From positions 3,596,001 to 3,660,000 of the forward strand of contig NZ_CP139148.1 in assembly GCF_034058155.1 (NCBI RefSeq): a stretch of 64,000 bases of DNA, read 5' to 3'. Shown here piece by piece: positions 27,806-36,797 of this stretch. Numbering within the stretch: the stretch's first letter is position 1; every line of letters begins with the position of its first letter. Both the position numbers and the translations under genes were made by a program. Below the pieces are notes generated by a model that made no database searches, was not told the origin of the DNA, and saw nothing but the letters and a program-made list of their open reading frames with translations. Source of the DNA: Flavobacterium sp. KACC 22761. GTDB lineage: Bacteria; Bacteroidota; Bacteroidia; Flavobacteriales; Flavobacteriaceae.

Positions 27806-28615
27806 ATGATTGAGGATATTGAGCTAGAAACACTTATCAATGAGGTTTACGAATACTATGGATTTGATTTTGGAAGTTATTCGCGCGCGTCGCTGAAGAG
27901 GAGAGTAAACCGAATTTTTCATTTGGATGGCTTCACAAATTTTACTGAATTTCTTTCAAAAGTGCGTTCAGATTCAGAATATTATAAGAGAATGGTCGAT
28001 GAAATTACGGTGAATGTGACCGAAATGTTTCGAGATCCAGCCTTTTATGCTGTGCTCAGAAACGAAATTTTACCATTATTAGGCACAAAACCATTCATTC
28101 GTTTATGGCATGCGGGTTGTTCTACTGGCGAAGAAGTGTATTCCATGGCGATCATGCTAAAAGAAGCTGGATTATTGCATAAATCTTTAATTTATGCGAC
28201 AGATATTAATGCAACAGTTTTGGAAACAGCTAAAAAAGGGATTTTTCCATTAAGAATGATGAAAGAATACTCCCAGAATTATCGCGATGCAGGTGGTCAG
28301 GAAGATTTTTCAAGTTATTATACCGCTAATTACGGAATTGCGAAGTTTAATGAAGAGTTGGCACAAAAAATGGTTTTTTCACAGCATAATCTCGTTTCAG
28401 ATACCTCCTTCAATGAATTTGACATGATTTTGTGCCGAAATGTTTTGATCTATTTTGATGCTGATTTGCAAAAGCGTGTCATCAATCTATTTGATGAAAG
28501 TCTGGCTGTTCTTGGATTTTTGGCTTTAGGCACAAAAGAAACCATAAAATATTCTATAGCTCCAAACAAATACAAACAATTGGATAAAGATAAAATATGG
28601 AGGAAAATAAAATAA
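27806..28615 (+). CDS. CheR-type protein-glutamate methyltransferase
   Basis: A 269-residue protein starting at the ATG at 27806; an in-frame TTG at 27794 overlapping the previous stop is an alternative. The N-terminal helical CheR_N domain (about 1-70) precedes the methyltransferase domain with the SAM motif HAGCSTGEEVYSMAI. Family motifs DEITVNVTEMFRDP and DMILCRNVLIYFD follow. CheR normally methylates chemoreceptor glutamates, yet no receptor, CheA or CheW gene is near. The substrate is therefore probably a neighbouring kinase or another protein. Confidence 0.92.
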   Translation: MIEDIELETLINEVYEYYGFDFGSYSRASLKRRVNRIFHLDGFTNFTEFLSKVRSDSEYYKRMVDEITVNVTEMFRDPAFYAVLRNEILPLLGTKPFIRLWHAGCSTGEEVYSMAIMLKEAGLLHKSLIYATDINATVLETAKKGIFPLRMMKEYSQNYRDAGGQEDFSSYYTANYGIAKFNEELAQKMVFSQHNLVSDTSFNEFDMILCRNVLIYFDADLQKRVINLFDESLAVLGFLALGTKETIKYSIAPNKYKQLDKDKIWRKIK

Positions 28616-29184
28616 TATCAGATTGTAAAGTAGTTATTATTGGCGGTTCAGCAGGAAGTCTAAATGCTTTGATGCTAATTTTGCCTGAATTGATAAAATT
28701 AAATGATTTTTCATTAGTTATTGTTCTTCATCGAAAAAGCACCGATGATCAAACTTTAGAAGACTTAATAACTCTGAAATCAAATATAAAAGTAAAACCC
28801 GTTGAGGATAAGGTACCTCTTTTGCCAGGTTATATCTATATTGCACCTTCTAATTATCATTTGCTATTTGAAAAAGAAGGAATTCTGGCTTTAGATACTT
28901 CCGAAAAAATAAATTACAGCCGTCCAAGTATAGATGTTTCTTTTGAATCGGCTGCAGAAATTTACGGATCTTCCTTAGTTGGAATTTTATTGTCAGGTTC
29001 AAATACTGATGGCACAGAAGGCTTGAAAGCCATAAAAGCTATGGGAGGAACAATTGCAGTTCAAAATCCGCTTTCTGCCGAAATGCCTTTCATGCCAAAT
29101 AATGCTATTTTATATACAAATCCAGATTTTATTTTGAGTACACAGGAAATCCTTCATTTTATTGCCTCAATAAATACGAAATAG
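28597..29184 (+). CDS. CheB-type methylesterase domain protein (no REC domain)
   Basis: A 195-residue stand-alone CheB catalytic domain. The triad is visible: Ser18 in GGSAGS, His45 in VLHRKS and Asp138 in SGSNTDGTEG. Chemotaxis CheB has an N-terminal REC domain, which is absent here, so its activity would have to be gated by partners such as the separate REC at 27432. It overlaps the CheR-like gene by 19 bases. It is the last gene of the operon that starts at 22522. Confidence 0.92.
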   Translation: MEENKIISDCKVVIIGGSAGSLNALMLILPELIKLNDFSLVIVLHRKSTDDQTLEDLITLKSNIKVKPVEDKVPLLPGYIYIAPSNYHLLFEKEGILALDTSEKINYSRPSIDVSFESAAEIYGSSLVGILLSGSNTDGTEGLKAIKAMGGTIAVQNPLSAEMPFMPNNAILYTNPDFILSTQEILHFIASINTK

Positions 29185-29331
29185 ACCAGAATCTCAGTTC
29201 GATTTTTTTGTTTTTTTGAATGAGAAACAACTATTTAGAACTTTTTTTTCTTTTTTTGCAAGTTTTTTAAAATCTGGTAGTTGAGATGTGAAATTTAAAA
29301 GATATAAATTAAAAAATTTCTTTCGTTTTTC

Positions 29332-29507
29332 TATCCTGCTAGGGATTTAATATTGGTAGAAAAAAAATATCCCACTTCTATTTTGTCCCCTAGGGACTAT
29401 ATGTTTAATGCCATTTTTATTTGGATTTATGCAAAATGTAGTCCCTACGGGACAAATGGCGATTCGGTAAAACTAATTTCTACCAATATTAAATCCCTAG
29501 CGGGATA
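29332..29507. repeat. Large nested inverted repeat (GTCCCTACGGGAC family)
   Basis: Outer arms of 31 bases (29332-29362 and 29477-29507) differ at one position; part of the arm is GCTAGGGATTTAATATTGG. Inner arms TTTGTCCC-x-TAGGGAC (about 29382-29397) and GTCCCTACGGGACAAA (about 29441-29456) lie inside. It occupies the centre of the 473-base gap between the CheB-like gene and the outer-membrane protein, in which I see no gene. Confidence 0.88.
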
Positions 29508-29657
29508 AAAAACAGCTTTAATGAGTTTTTACAAGTTTAATCAAATTTGATAATCCAGCTTGCAGGTGTTATTTTCGTATTTACGAACACTTACAAGGTT
29601 TTGGAAATCTTGCATTCAAACCTTAAATTTTTTTTTCGTTATTTCTAAACAGGCTAC

Positions 29658-30434
29658 TTAATTTTTCGGCGCTGGTTTTTCATCTTCAGGAAGAATAATT
29701 TTATTCAATTCTGCTTCTTTTTCAGCTCGTTTTTGAGCCGCTTTTCCTTTTCCAATAGGAATTCCAGCAGTAATGTACCACGATCTATTAAATTGATTAT
29801 TGGGTCCATCGCCTTTCATTACCGTAACGAGGCCATAATAATATTGTACCGTAAAATTAAGTCCGTTTCCAACATTTAAGTGATAGCCAAGACCTGCTGC
29901 AAGTCCAGCATCAATAACATGAATTTGATCGCGGATATTTCTTTTGTAGAGTACATCATCTTTTTCATATTCAGTTTTGAATTCATCAAACGCTTTCGCC
30001 AATAAACCAAACTGCGGCCCAGCTTTTACATAAATTCTGTTTTTAAACTGATATTTAATCAAAATAGGGACATTAAAATAGCGAATTTCTCGGTTCACGC
30101 TTCCTCCGGCAAAAGTATTGTCTAGATTTGTATCACCAGTTGGATAAACTGGAATTCCTTGTGCACCCATAGGAGATTTCACTATTACACCAGTATTAAT
30201 CATCCAAGCTGGATTTTTTTTTGATCGAAGGTCAAAATAAAATCCAAGATTAAAACCCGGATTGGTTCCTGAAGCATTCATATTTGAAATGGTAGAGAAA
30301 TTGACACCGCCTTCTAGACCAAATTCCAAAAACTCTGAGTTAAGCTTGTCTCCAAAAATTAAAGAAATCAATACCTGTGATTGTGCCGATGAAATACAAA
30401 AGAAAGTGATGACGATGAATATACTTTTTTTCAT
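29658..30434 (-). CDS. Outer-membrane beta-barrel protein (PorT/OMP_b-brl_2 type)
   Basis: A 258-residue protein with a signal peptide (to about residue 19, SSAQSQ). It has the alternating pattern of an eight-stranded barrel from GLEGGVNFSTISN to WYITAGIPIG. The C-terminal tail of about 30 residues is charged and periplasmic-looking. This fold is common in Bacteroidota and usually of unknown role. It lies 9 bases downstream of another outer-membrane protein and is probably in an operon with it. Confidence 0.8.
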   Translation of the reverse strand: MKKSIFIVITFFCISSAQSQVLISLIFGDKLNSEFLEFGLEGGVNFSTISNMNASGTNPGFNLGFYFDLRSKKNPAWMINTGVIVKSPMGAQGIPVYPTGDTNLDNTFAGGSVNREIRYFNVPILIKYQFKNRIYVKAGPQFGLLAKAFDEFKTEYEKDDVLYKRNIRDQIHVIDAGLAAGLGYHLNVGNGLNFTVQYYYGLVTVMKGDGPNNQFNRSWYITAGIPIGKGKAAQKRAEKEAELNKIILPEDEKPAPKN

Positions 30435-30443
30435 ATAAATGAA

Positions 30444-31565
30444 TTACAGTCCAAAACGGTATTGCAAACTTCCTAATACTTGTGTACGGCTTGCCAAGAA
30501 ACCACATTCAGCACGAAACATAAAATGTTTGTTGAATTGGTATTGAGATCCAATAATAAAATTCCACATGTCTTTTGGTCTCTTTTGTAATGAATATTGT
30601 ACAGAAGAATTTTCGGCTGTGCTTAATGCTCCGTCTAGAGTTGCTAGGAAGGTTCCGGCTCTTTCTAAGGCTCTGTCAGCTGTATTATGTTTGGCTATAT
30701 TAACCGGATTTTTTTGTTCCGCCGGACTTAAACTGTCCCACCAGTTGTCTACTTTTGTCTGATTTTCTGATACTTTTTGAAGGCCGCTATCTACTTTCGC
30801 CTGAGCAGTGCTTAAATCAATAAAATCGGACAAAGGCAAATCGCCATTAGTATCACCAGAGATATGAACTCTGAAACCTCCAACCCAAACTGCTATATTT
30901 TGTTCTGGTTTATTGAATTTAAATGTTTTACCTAGTCTAGGCCCAAAAATATAGGAAAAAGCAGGTTTGTCAAGTGAGCTGATATCGGTCCATGCCATAT
31001 TCATATCTAAGGCAAGCCATCCGCCTCCAATACCAATTGTTGGCGTCATACCAAGACCAAAAGTTGTGGCGTCAAAATTTGCCCTTGTGCTGAAATTGGC
31101 AACTTCAGACCAATTGTTGTTGGCATCAGGAATCCAAATGCCGGCATTGATTTTAGTAGCAGTATTGGCTTTTCCAAAAATTCCATAAATGTTTAAAAAA
31201 GGCAATAACCAAATATCTGGTCTAATAGTTAAGGCTGTTGCTTCTACGGAAGACTTATCAAAACGAACGATTTCATCTAAGTTATATTGGGGGCCATGAT
31301 TAAATCCAATATTTAAATCATTGATAACAATTTCAGAATCCTGCCAAAACCAATTTACAGAAACACCTGCAGAATAAGGAAGTTTATATCCTTTTTGAGC
31401 TACTTTTTCTCCCCAAATTGGCAGAGCGTATGGATATTTTTCGACTTTGAGGCTGTCTTTTAAATCTTCATTTTTTTTTCCTACAATTTTATCGGTATAA
31501 ACCTGTCCGAAAATTTGTAGGCTGAATAATAATAAAAAGGCTGATATTAGTGTATTGCATTTCAT
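30444..31565 (-). CDS. Predicted outer-membrane protein
   Basis: A 373-residue protein with a signal peptide (to about residue 20, LQIFGQ). It is rich in aromatic beta-strand segments, such as GVSVNWFWQDSEIVINDLNIGF, and ends SLQYRFGL, a barrel-type C-terminus with an aromatic residue near the end. A hydrophilic helical insertion spans about 255-320. No enzyme motif is visible. Together with the downstream barrel protein it forms a two-gene unit of envelope proteins. Confidence 0.7.
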   Translation of the reverse strand: MKCNTLISAFLLLFSLQIFGQVYTDKIVGKKNEDLKDSLKVEKYPYALPIWGEKVAQKGYKLPYSAGVSVNWFWQDSEIVINDLNIGFNHGPQYNLDEIVRFDKSSVEATALTIRPDIWLLPFLNIYGIFGKANTATKINAGIWIPDANNNWSEVANFSTRANFDATTFGLGMTPTIGIGGGWLALDMNMAWTDISSLDKPAFSYIFGPRLGKTFKFNKPEQNIAVWVGGFRVHISGDTNGDLPLSDFIDLSTAQAKVDSGLQKVSENQTKVDNWWDSLSPAEQKNPVNIAKHNTADRALERAGTFLATLDGALSTAENSSVQYSLQKRPKDMWNFIIGSQYQFNKHFMFRAECGFLASRTQVLGSLQYRFGL

Positions 31566-31857
31566 TTATTTGTGGTATTTAATTAATAAACTGCGAAAAA
31601 TATATGTACTAATAATTTTGGATAATCTTTCTATTGAATATGCTTAAAGTAGGTTTTTTTAAATTAGGTTTAAAGGCTTTTAAAAATGTTAATTAATGTT
31701 AAAGTTAACGAAATTTTCTTACCACAAGCAATAATTTTTTAGAAAGTGTTAATTAAGCTAAAAATAATTTTTGTGTTGCTCAAATTGCGTTGTATTTTTT
31801 ACATTTGTCAGTATCAGTTATTTAATTTTTTTCGAAAATAAATAGTATTTTTACGGT
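31566..31857. other. 292-base divergent intergenic region
   Basis: A very AT-rich spacer between the outer-membrane protein genes (minus strand) and the metal-efflux operon (plus strand). It must hold the start signals of both units. I see no convincing TTTG / TAnnTTTG pair or clear metal-regulator operator. Confidence 0.4.
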
Positions 31858-32181
31858 ATGAAATGGATAGCAGCATTATTATCAATTTACTTGATGGCAC
31901 TCTCAAATATGCCTTGTGCAGATATGGAAGTGAATAGTGCTATGCATAAAACAGCTCAATTTTCTTCTGAAAACAGCCATACTCATGACAAAGACAATGA
32001 TTTGTGCTCTCCATTTTGTGCTTGCAATTGTTGCGGAGCACAAGTTTTAAGTTACCAGCCCGTTGCCGTTTTTCAATTTTCTTTGCCAAGCAGTTTGATT
32101 ACTAATCCATTACCAAATTATAATTCTGTCTTTATTTCCAATTTCTACGGAAGTATTTGGCAACCCCCTCAAATAGCATAA
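31858..32181 (+). CDS. DUF6660 small exported Cys/His-rich protein
   Basis: A 107-residue protein with an N-terminal hydrophobic segment and a metal-binding-looking patch, SHTHDKDNDLCSPFCACNCC (about 40-59), with five cysteines and two histidines. I recognise it as DUF6660, which in Bacteroidota regularly precedes CzcA/CusA-type efflux genes. It may act as a periplasmic metal sensor or chaperone for the pump; this is inferred from position and composition. Confidence 0.8.
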   Translation: MKWIAALLSIYLMALSNMPCADMEVNSAMHKTAQFSSENSHTHDKDNDLCSPFCACNCCGAQVLSYQPVAVFQFSLPSSLITNPLPNYNSVFISNFYGSIWQPPQIA

Positions 32182-32288
32182 TGATTGTGCCCATTTCAAT
32201 GTTTTGAAAATGGGCGAGAGAGTTGTGGACTTTCCACATTTTTACAGGCAATTTAATTGTCTAATTTCTCACGTCATTATAGATTCAA

Positions 32289-35200
32289 ATGTTAGATAAA
32301 ATCATTCAGTTTAGTATACGAAACAAATTCGTCATACTACTATTTACCCTTGCACTCATAGCATGGGGAAGCTATTCGCTTAAAAAATTACCACTCGACG
32401 CTCTGCCAGATGTAACTAATAATCAGGTTCAGATTATTACAACAGCACCAACATTGGCTAGTCAGGAAGTCGAACAATTAATAACTTATCCCTTAGAAAG
32501 AGCTGTTAAAACAGTTCCTAATGTAATAGAACTCCGCAGTATTTCCCGTTTTGGGTTATCAGTCGTAACTGTCGTTTTTGAAGACGACGTAGATATTTAC
32601 TGGGCGCGGGAACAAATCTTTCAACGCTTAAAAGAAGCTGAGGAAAATATTCCAGATTATGTAAATTCTCCTGAATTAGCGCCAATTTCTACAGGTTTGG
32701 GCGAAATTTATCAATACGATGTGTATGCTAAAAAAGGCTACGAAAACAAATACAGTGCAATAGAACTGCGAACCATTCAGGATTGGATCATTATTCCGCA
32801 ATTGCAAGGAGTGCCAGGTGTTGCCGAAGTAACTGCTTGGGGAGGAAAACTAAAGCAATTTGAAATTGCGGTGAACCCTAATACATTAAATAGTTTAGGA
32901 ATTACCATCACAGAAATTTTTGATGCGCTACAAAAAAACAACCAAAATACCGGTGGAGCCTATATTGAAAAAGACCAATATGCCTATTTTATAAGAGGTG
33001 TGGGAATGGCGAAAGGCATTAAAGATCTTGAAAATGTAGTAGTAAAAAATCGAAATGGTTCGCCAGTTTTGGTTCGAAATGTAGCGCAGGTTCGTGAAGG
33101 CGTAGCATTGCGTTATGGAGCATCTACTAAAGACGGAAAAGGAGAAATCGTTTCAGGTATGGTTTTGATGCTGAAAGGAGAAAATTCCAGTGCCGTTGTG
33201 AATCGTGTTCACGAAAAAATGGAGCAAATCAATAAAAGTCTTCCGGAAGGCGTTGTTGCCGAAGCTTTTATTGACAGAGGAAAACTCGTTGATAATTCCA
33301 TTAAAACGATTACAAAGAATTTATTAGAAGGAGCTTTAATCGTAATTTTTGTTCTGATTTTATTCTTAGGAAACCTTCGTGCGGGATTGATTGTCGCTTC
33401 AGTAATTCCGCTGGCAATGCTGTTTGCCGTTATTTTAATGAATGCCTTTGGCGTAAGCGGAAACTTAATGAGTCTCGGTGCCATAGATTTTGGAATCATT
33501 GTCGACGGTGCCGTAATTATTGTAGAAGCCACGATGCATCATCTGCAGAAATTCAAAAATAAAAAAGAATTAACGCAGGAAGAAATGGATGCTGAGGTTT
33601 ACAATTCGGCTTCAAAAATTAGAAATAGCGCAGCTTTTGGAGAAATTATCATTCTGATTGTGTATTTGCCAATTCTGGCACTAATTGGAACCGAAGGAAA
33701 AATGTTCAAACCAATGGCCATGACAGTTGGTTTTGCAATTATTGGAGCATTTATTCTTTCGCTGACTTATATTCCGATGATGAGTGCTTTGTTTCTTTCG
33801 AAAAAAACAGAACACAAAGAAAATTTCAGTGACCGCATGATTGCGTGGTTAGAAAGCCGTTATACGCCATTATTGAAAAAAGCGCTAGAATTTAAAAAAG
33901 TTGTGCTTTCTGTTGCTGTCGGACTTTTTGCTCTTGCTTTTATTATTTTCCAAAATATGGGAGGCGAATTTATCCCAACAATCGAAGAAGGCGATTTGGC
34001 AATTAATGCAACCATTATGACGGGAAGTTCGCTTACGCAGATGGTCGAAACTACAACAAAATACGAACAGATTCTGAAAGCCAAATTCCCAGAAATTAAA
34101 ACCATTGTAACCAAAATTGGAAGCGGTGAAATTCCGACTGACCCGATGCCGATTGAAAGCGGAGATTTGATTATTGTTTTAAAAGACAAAAAAGAATGGA
34201 AAGGAAAATATCATAATTGGGAAGAATTGGCCAATGCCATGAAAAAGGAAATGGAAATAATTCCCGGAGCCACTATCGAAATCTCTCAACCAATCCAGAT
34301 GCGTTTTAATGAGTTAATGACAGGAAGCCGATCTGATATTGCCATTAAAATTTTTGGCGATGATTTGGAAATTCTGGACGCAAAAGCCACAGAATTAATT
34401 TCGAAAATAAAAGGAATTGAAGGAATCGGAGATTTAAAAGCGGATAAGGTGACAGGATTGCCTCAAATTACCATTAAATACGACTACGATAAAATTGCTC
34501 TTTACGGACTCAATATTTCAGATATCAATCAAATCATCCGTTCGTCTTTTGCAGGTGAAAGTGCCGGAAAGATTTATGACGAAAGCAAAAGGTTTGATGT
34601 TGTGGTAAGAATGGACGAAAACAATCGTGGAGACATCACAGATGTAAGCAATTTGTTTATTCCGCTTCCAAATGGCCAGCAAGTGCCACTTTCTCAAGTG
34701 GCTTCTGTTGAATATGAGCAAGGTCCTGTGCAGGTCATCCGCGAAGACGGAAAACGCAGAATCACTGTGGGATTAAACGTTCGCGGAAGAGATATTAAAA
34801 GCGTTGTCGAAGAAATTCAGGTAAAATTGGATAAAAACTTTAAACTTCCTGCAGGTTATTATGTGACTTATGGAGGACAATTTGAAAATCTGATTGAAGC
34901 ATCGAAAAGGCTTTCTGTAGCATTGCCAATTGCTTTAGGACTTATTTTGGTCTTACTGTATTTTACTTTTAAAAGTGCCAAACAAGCACTGCTGATTTTT
35001 AGTGCGATTCCGTTATCGGCTATCGGAGGTGTTTTTGCGCTTTCGCTAAGAGGAATGCCGTTTAGTATTTCGGCTGGAATTGGTTTTATAGCTTTATTTG
35101 GAATTGCAGTTTTAAACGGAATTGTACTGATTTCGTATTTCAATCAATTAAAAGCAGAAGGAATCTCAGATCCGTTTCAGAGAATCTTGATCGGAACTAA

Positions 35201-35408
35201 AACACGTTTGCGTCCTGTTTTAATGACCGCAGCAGTAGCTTCATTAGGATTTCTTCCAATGGCATTATCCACAAGCGGGGGAGCAGAAGTGCAGAAACCT
35301 TTAGCAACGGTTGTAATCGGCGGACTAATCTCTGCAACTTTATTAACCTTAATCGTTCTGCCGATTTTGTACTTATTGTTGGAGAAGTTTAACCGCAGAG
35401 ATAATTAG
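32289..35408 (+). CDS. czcA: Heavy-metal RND efflux pump (CzcA type)
   Basis: A 1039-residue inner-membrane RND transporter with twelve transmembrane helices and two large periplasmic loops. The fourth-helix motif DFGIIVDGAVIIVE matches divalent-cation (Zn/Co/Cd/Ni) HME-RND pumps rather than the Cu/Ag CusA signature. N-terminal residues ALPDVTNNQVQI and the GEIYQYDV segment are typical. It pumps metal from periplasm or cytoplasm to the outside with the TolC-like and fusion proteins encoded next. The order pump, outer-membrane factor, fusion protein is the usual Bacteroidota one. Confidence 0.93.
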   Translation: MLDKIIQFSIRNKFVILLFTLALIAWGSYSLKKLPLDALPDVTNNQVQIITTAPTLASQEVEQLITYPLERAVKTVPNVIELRSISRFGLSVVTVVFEDDVDIYWAREQIFQRLKEAEENIPDYVNSPELAPISTGLGEIYQYDVYAKKGYENKYSAIELRTIQDWIIIPQLQGVPGVAEVTAWGGKLKQFEIAVNPNTLNSLGITITEIFDALQKNNQNTGGAYIEKDQYAYFIRGVGMAKGIKDLENVVVKNRNGSPVLVRNVAQVREGVALRYGASTKDGKGEIVSGMVLMLKGENSSAVVNRVHEKMEQINKSLPEGVVAEAFIDRGKLVDNSIKTITKNLLEGALIVIFVLILFLGNLRAGLIVASVIPLAMLFAVILMNAFGVSGNLMSLGAIDFGIIVDGAVIIVEATMHHLQKFKNKKELTQEEMDAEVYNSASKIRNSAAFGEIIILIVYLPILALIGTEGKMFKPMAMTVGFAIIGAFILSLTYIPMMSALFLSKKTEHKENFSDRMIAWLESRYTPLLKKALEFKKVVLSVAVGLFALAFIIFQNMGGEFIPTIEEGDLAINATIMTGSSLTQMVETTTKYEQILKAKFPEIKTIVTKIGSGEIPTDPMPIESGDLIIVLKDKKEWKGKYHNWEELANAMKKEMEIIPGATIEISQPIQMRFNELMTGSRSDIAIKIFGDDLEILDAKATELISKIKGIEGIGDLKADKVTGLPQITIKYDYDKIALYGLNISDINQIIRSSFAGESAGKIYDESKRFDVVVRMDENNRGDITDVSNLFIPLPNGQQVPLSQVASVEYEQGPVQVIREDGKRRITVGLNVRGRDIKSVVEEIQVKLDKNFKLPAGYYVTYGGQFENLIEASKRLSVALPIALGLILVLLYFTFKSAKQALLIFSAIPLSAIGGVFALSLRGMPFSISAGIGFIALFGIAVLNGIVLISYFNQLKAEGISDPFQRILIGTKTRLRPVLMTAAVASLGFLPMALSTSGGAEVQKPLATVVIGGLISATLLTLIVLPILYLLLEKFNRRDN

Positions 35409-35465
35409 TAAATGAGAAAATTTGATAATTAGATAATTTATTACTACGTGCAGAAAATAATTTTT

Positions 35466-35537
35466 CTCGCAGATTAAGCAGATCTGGCAGATTAATTTAA
35501 AAAGAAAAAATCTGCTTAATCTGCAAGATCTGCGGGA
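35466..35537. repeat. Inverted repeat of the CGCAGATCTGC family
   Basis: CTCGCAGATTAAGCAGATC and the facing AATCTGCTTAATCTGCAAG lie in the gap between the pump and the outer-membrane factor. A related perfect copy is at 51607-51657. Confidence 0.75.
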
Positions 35538-35544
35538 GACAAAA

Positions 35545-36795
35545 ATGATAAAAATGAAAAATTTAAAATATAAAAATCAATCGAAAAATCTCTGCTTCAG
35601 ATGGTTATCCAGATTTCGGTTAATTGCATTTCTAATAGCAGGAACAGCAACATTTGCACAACAATCTATCAGTCTAGAAAAAGCCATAGAACTTGCCAAA
35701 TCAAACAACATCGACTTAAAAATTGCTGATAAAGAAATTGAGAAACAAACCGTTCTCAAAAAAGTAGCTTTTCAGCCAGATCCTTTACAAGTACAGTATC
35801 AAGGCGGTCAGTTCAATAGTGCCGATTTTGACCATAACGTTTCGGTGCAGCAGTTTTTTCCTTTAGGAAACATTACAAAAGCGAATCGACAATTGCAGGA
35901 AGAATTGGCAAAATTGGCAGAAAAACGAAAAGCTTTGTCTTCGTATGAAATTGAAAAAGCCGTGACATTGGCATATTATCAATATTTGTATGGTGTTTCG
36001 ATTCAGAAACTCAATACAGAATTAAATGATATTTACACGAAATTCCTAAAAAATGCAGAACTACGTTTTAAAACAGGGGAAAGTGGAAACATTGAAGTAA
36101 TAAGCGCTAAAGCAAAAGTAAAGGAAATTGAAACCCAGAAAGCGCAATTGGAATACGATTTGGCCATTTATCAGAAACAATTGCAGTTTTTCATTCAGAC
36201 AGATGAAAATGTAATTCCGGATTCAAATACTGCTTTGCAATATACTTTTATCGAAAATCAGGAAAATACAAAAGCTGAGACTTTAATGACCGATTTTTAT
36301 CAGCAACAGATTTCGGTTTATCAGAAAGAAGTGGGAACATTTAAGGCGTTGCGAACACCCAAAGTTGGTTTAGGATATTTTGCTCAGACGATAAATACCG
36401 AATCTTTGTTTCAGGGATTTACAGCAGGATTGCAGATTCCGTTGTTTGGAGGTGTTAATACTACCAAAGCAAAAGCAGCAGAAATTAGTGTTTCGCAGTC
36501 TCAACTGGCTTTAGATCGAAATAAAATGATTCTGAATTTGCAAAGAGAAGAATTGCAGAATAACTTTCAAAAACAACAGAAAAATTTAGCGTATTTCCAA
36601 AATGAAGGTTTACATTATGCCGATCAGATTATCGAAACAGCACAAAAAAGTTATGCCAATGGCGATATGAGTTATTGGTCGTACATCAGTTTTTTGAATC
36701 AGGCGATTGATATTAAAAAACAATTTGCCGAGGCAACGCACAGCTATAATCAAAGCGCCATAGAACTTCAATTCCCAACCATCAAAAACAATTAA
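35545..36795 (+). CDS. TolC-family outer-membrane efflux protein
   Basis: A 416-residue protein with a signal peptide (hydrophobic core about 24-38, ending TFAQQ). It has the two long coiled-coil halves of a TolC/CusC channel, with a conserved start ISLEKAIELAKSNNIDL and a second-repeat region around TAGLQIPLFGGVNTTKAKAAE. It forms the outer-membrane exit duct for the RND pump. The start is either the ATG at 35545 or the one at 35554. Confidence 0.9.
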   Translation: MIKMKNLKYKNQSKNLCFRWLSRFRLIAFLIAGTATFAQQSISLEKAIELAKSNNIDLKIADKEIEKQTVLKKVAFQPDPLQVQYQGGQFNSADFDHNVSVQQFFPLGNITKANRQLQEELAKLAEKRKALSSYEIEKAVTLAYYQYLYGVSIQKLNTELNDIYTKFLKNAELRFKTGESGNIEVISAKAKVKEIETQKAQLEYDLAIYQKQLQFFIQTDENVIPDSNTALQYTFIENQENTKAETLMTDFYQQQISVYQKEVGTFKALRTPKVGLGYFAQTINTESLFQGFTAGLQIPLFGGVNTTKAKAAEISVSQSQLALDRNKMILNLQREELQNNFQKQQKNLAYFQNEGLHYADQIIETAQKSYANGDMSYWSYISFLNQAIDIKKQFAEATHSYNQSAIELQFPTIKNN

Positions 36796-36797
36796 TC

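Noticed and set aside
22522..29184. A chemotaxis operon
   Set aside because: CheR and CheB domains are present but CheA, CheW, CheY-motor links and receptors are missing, and the CheB lacks its REC domain.
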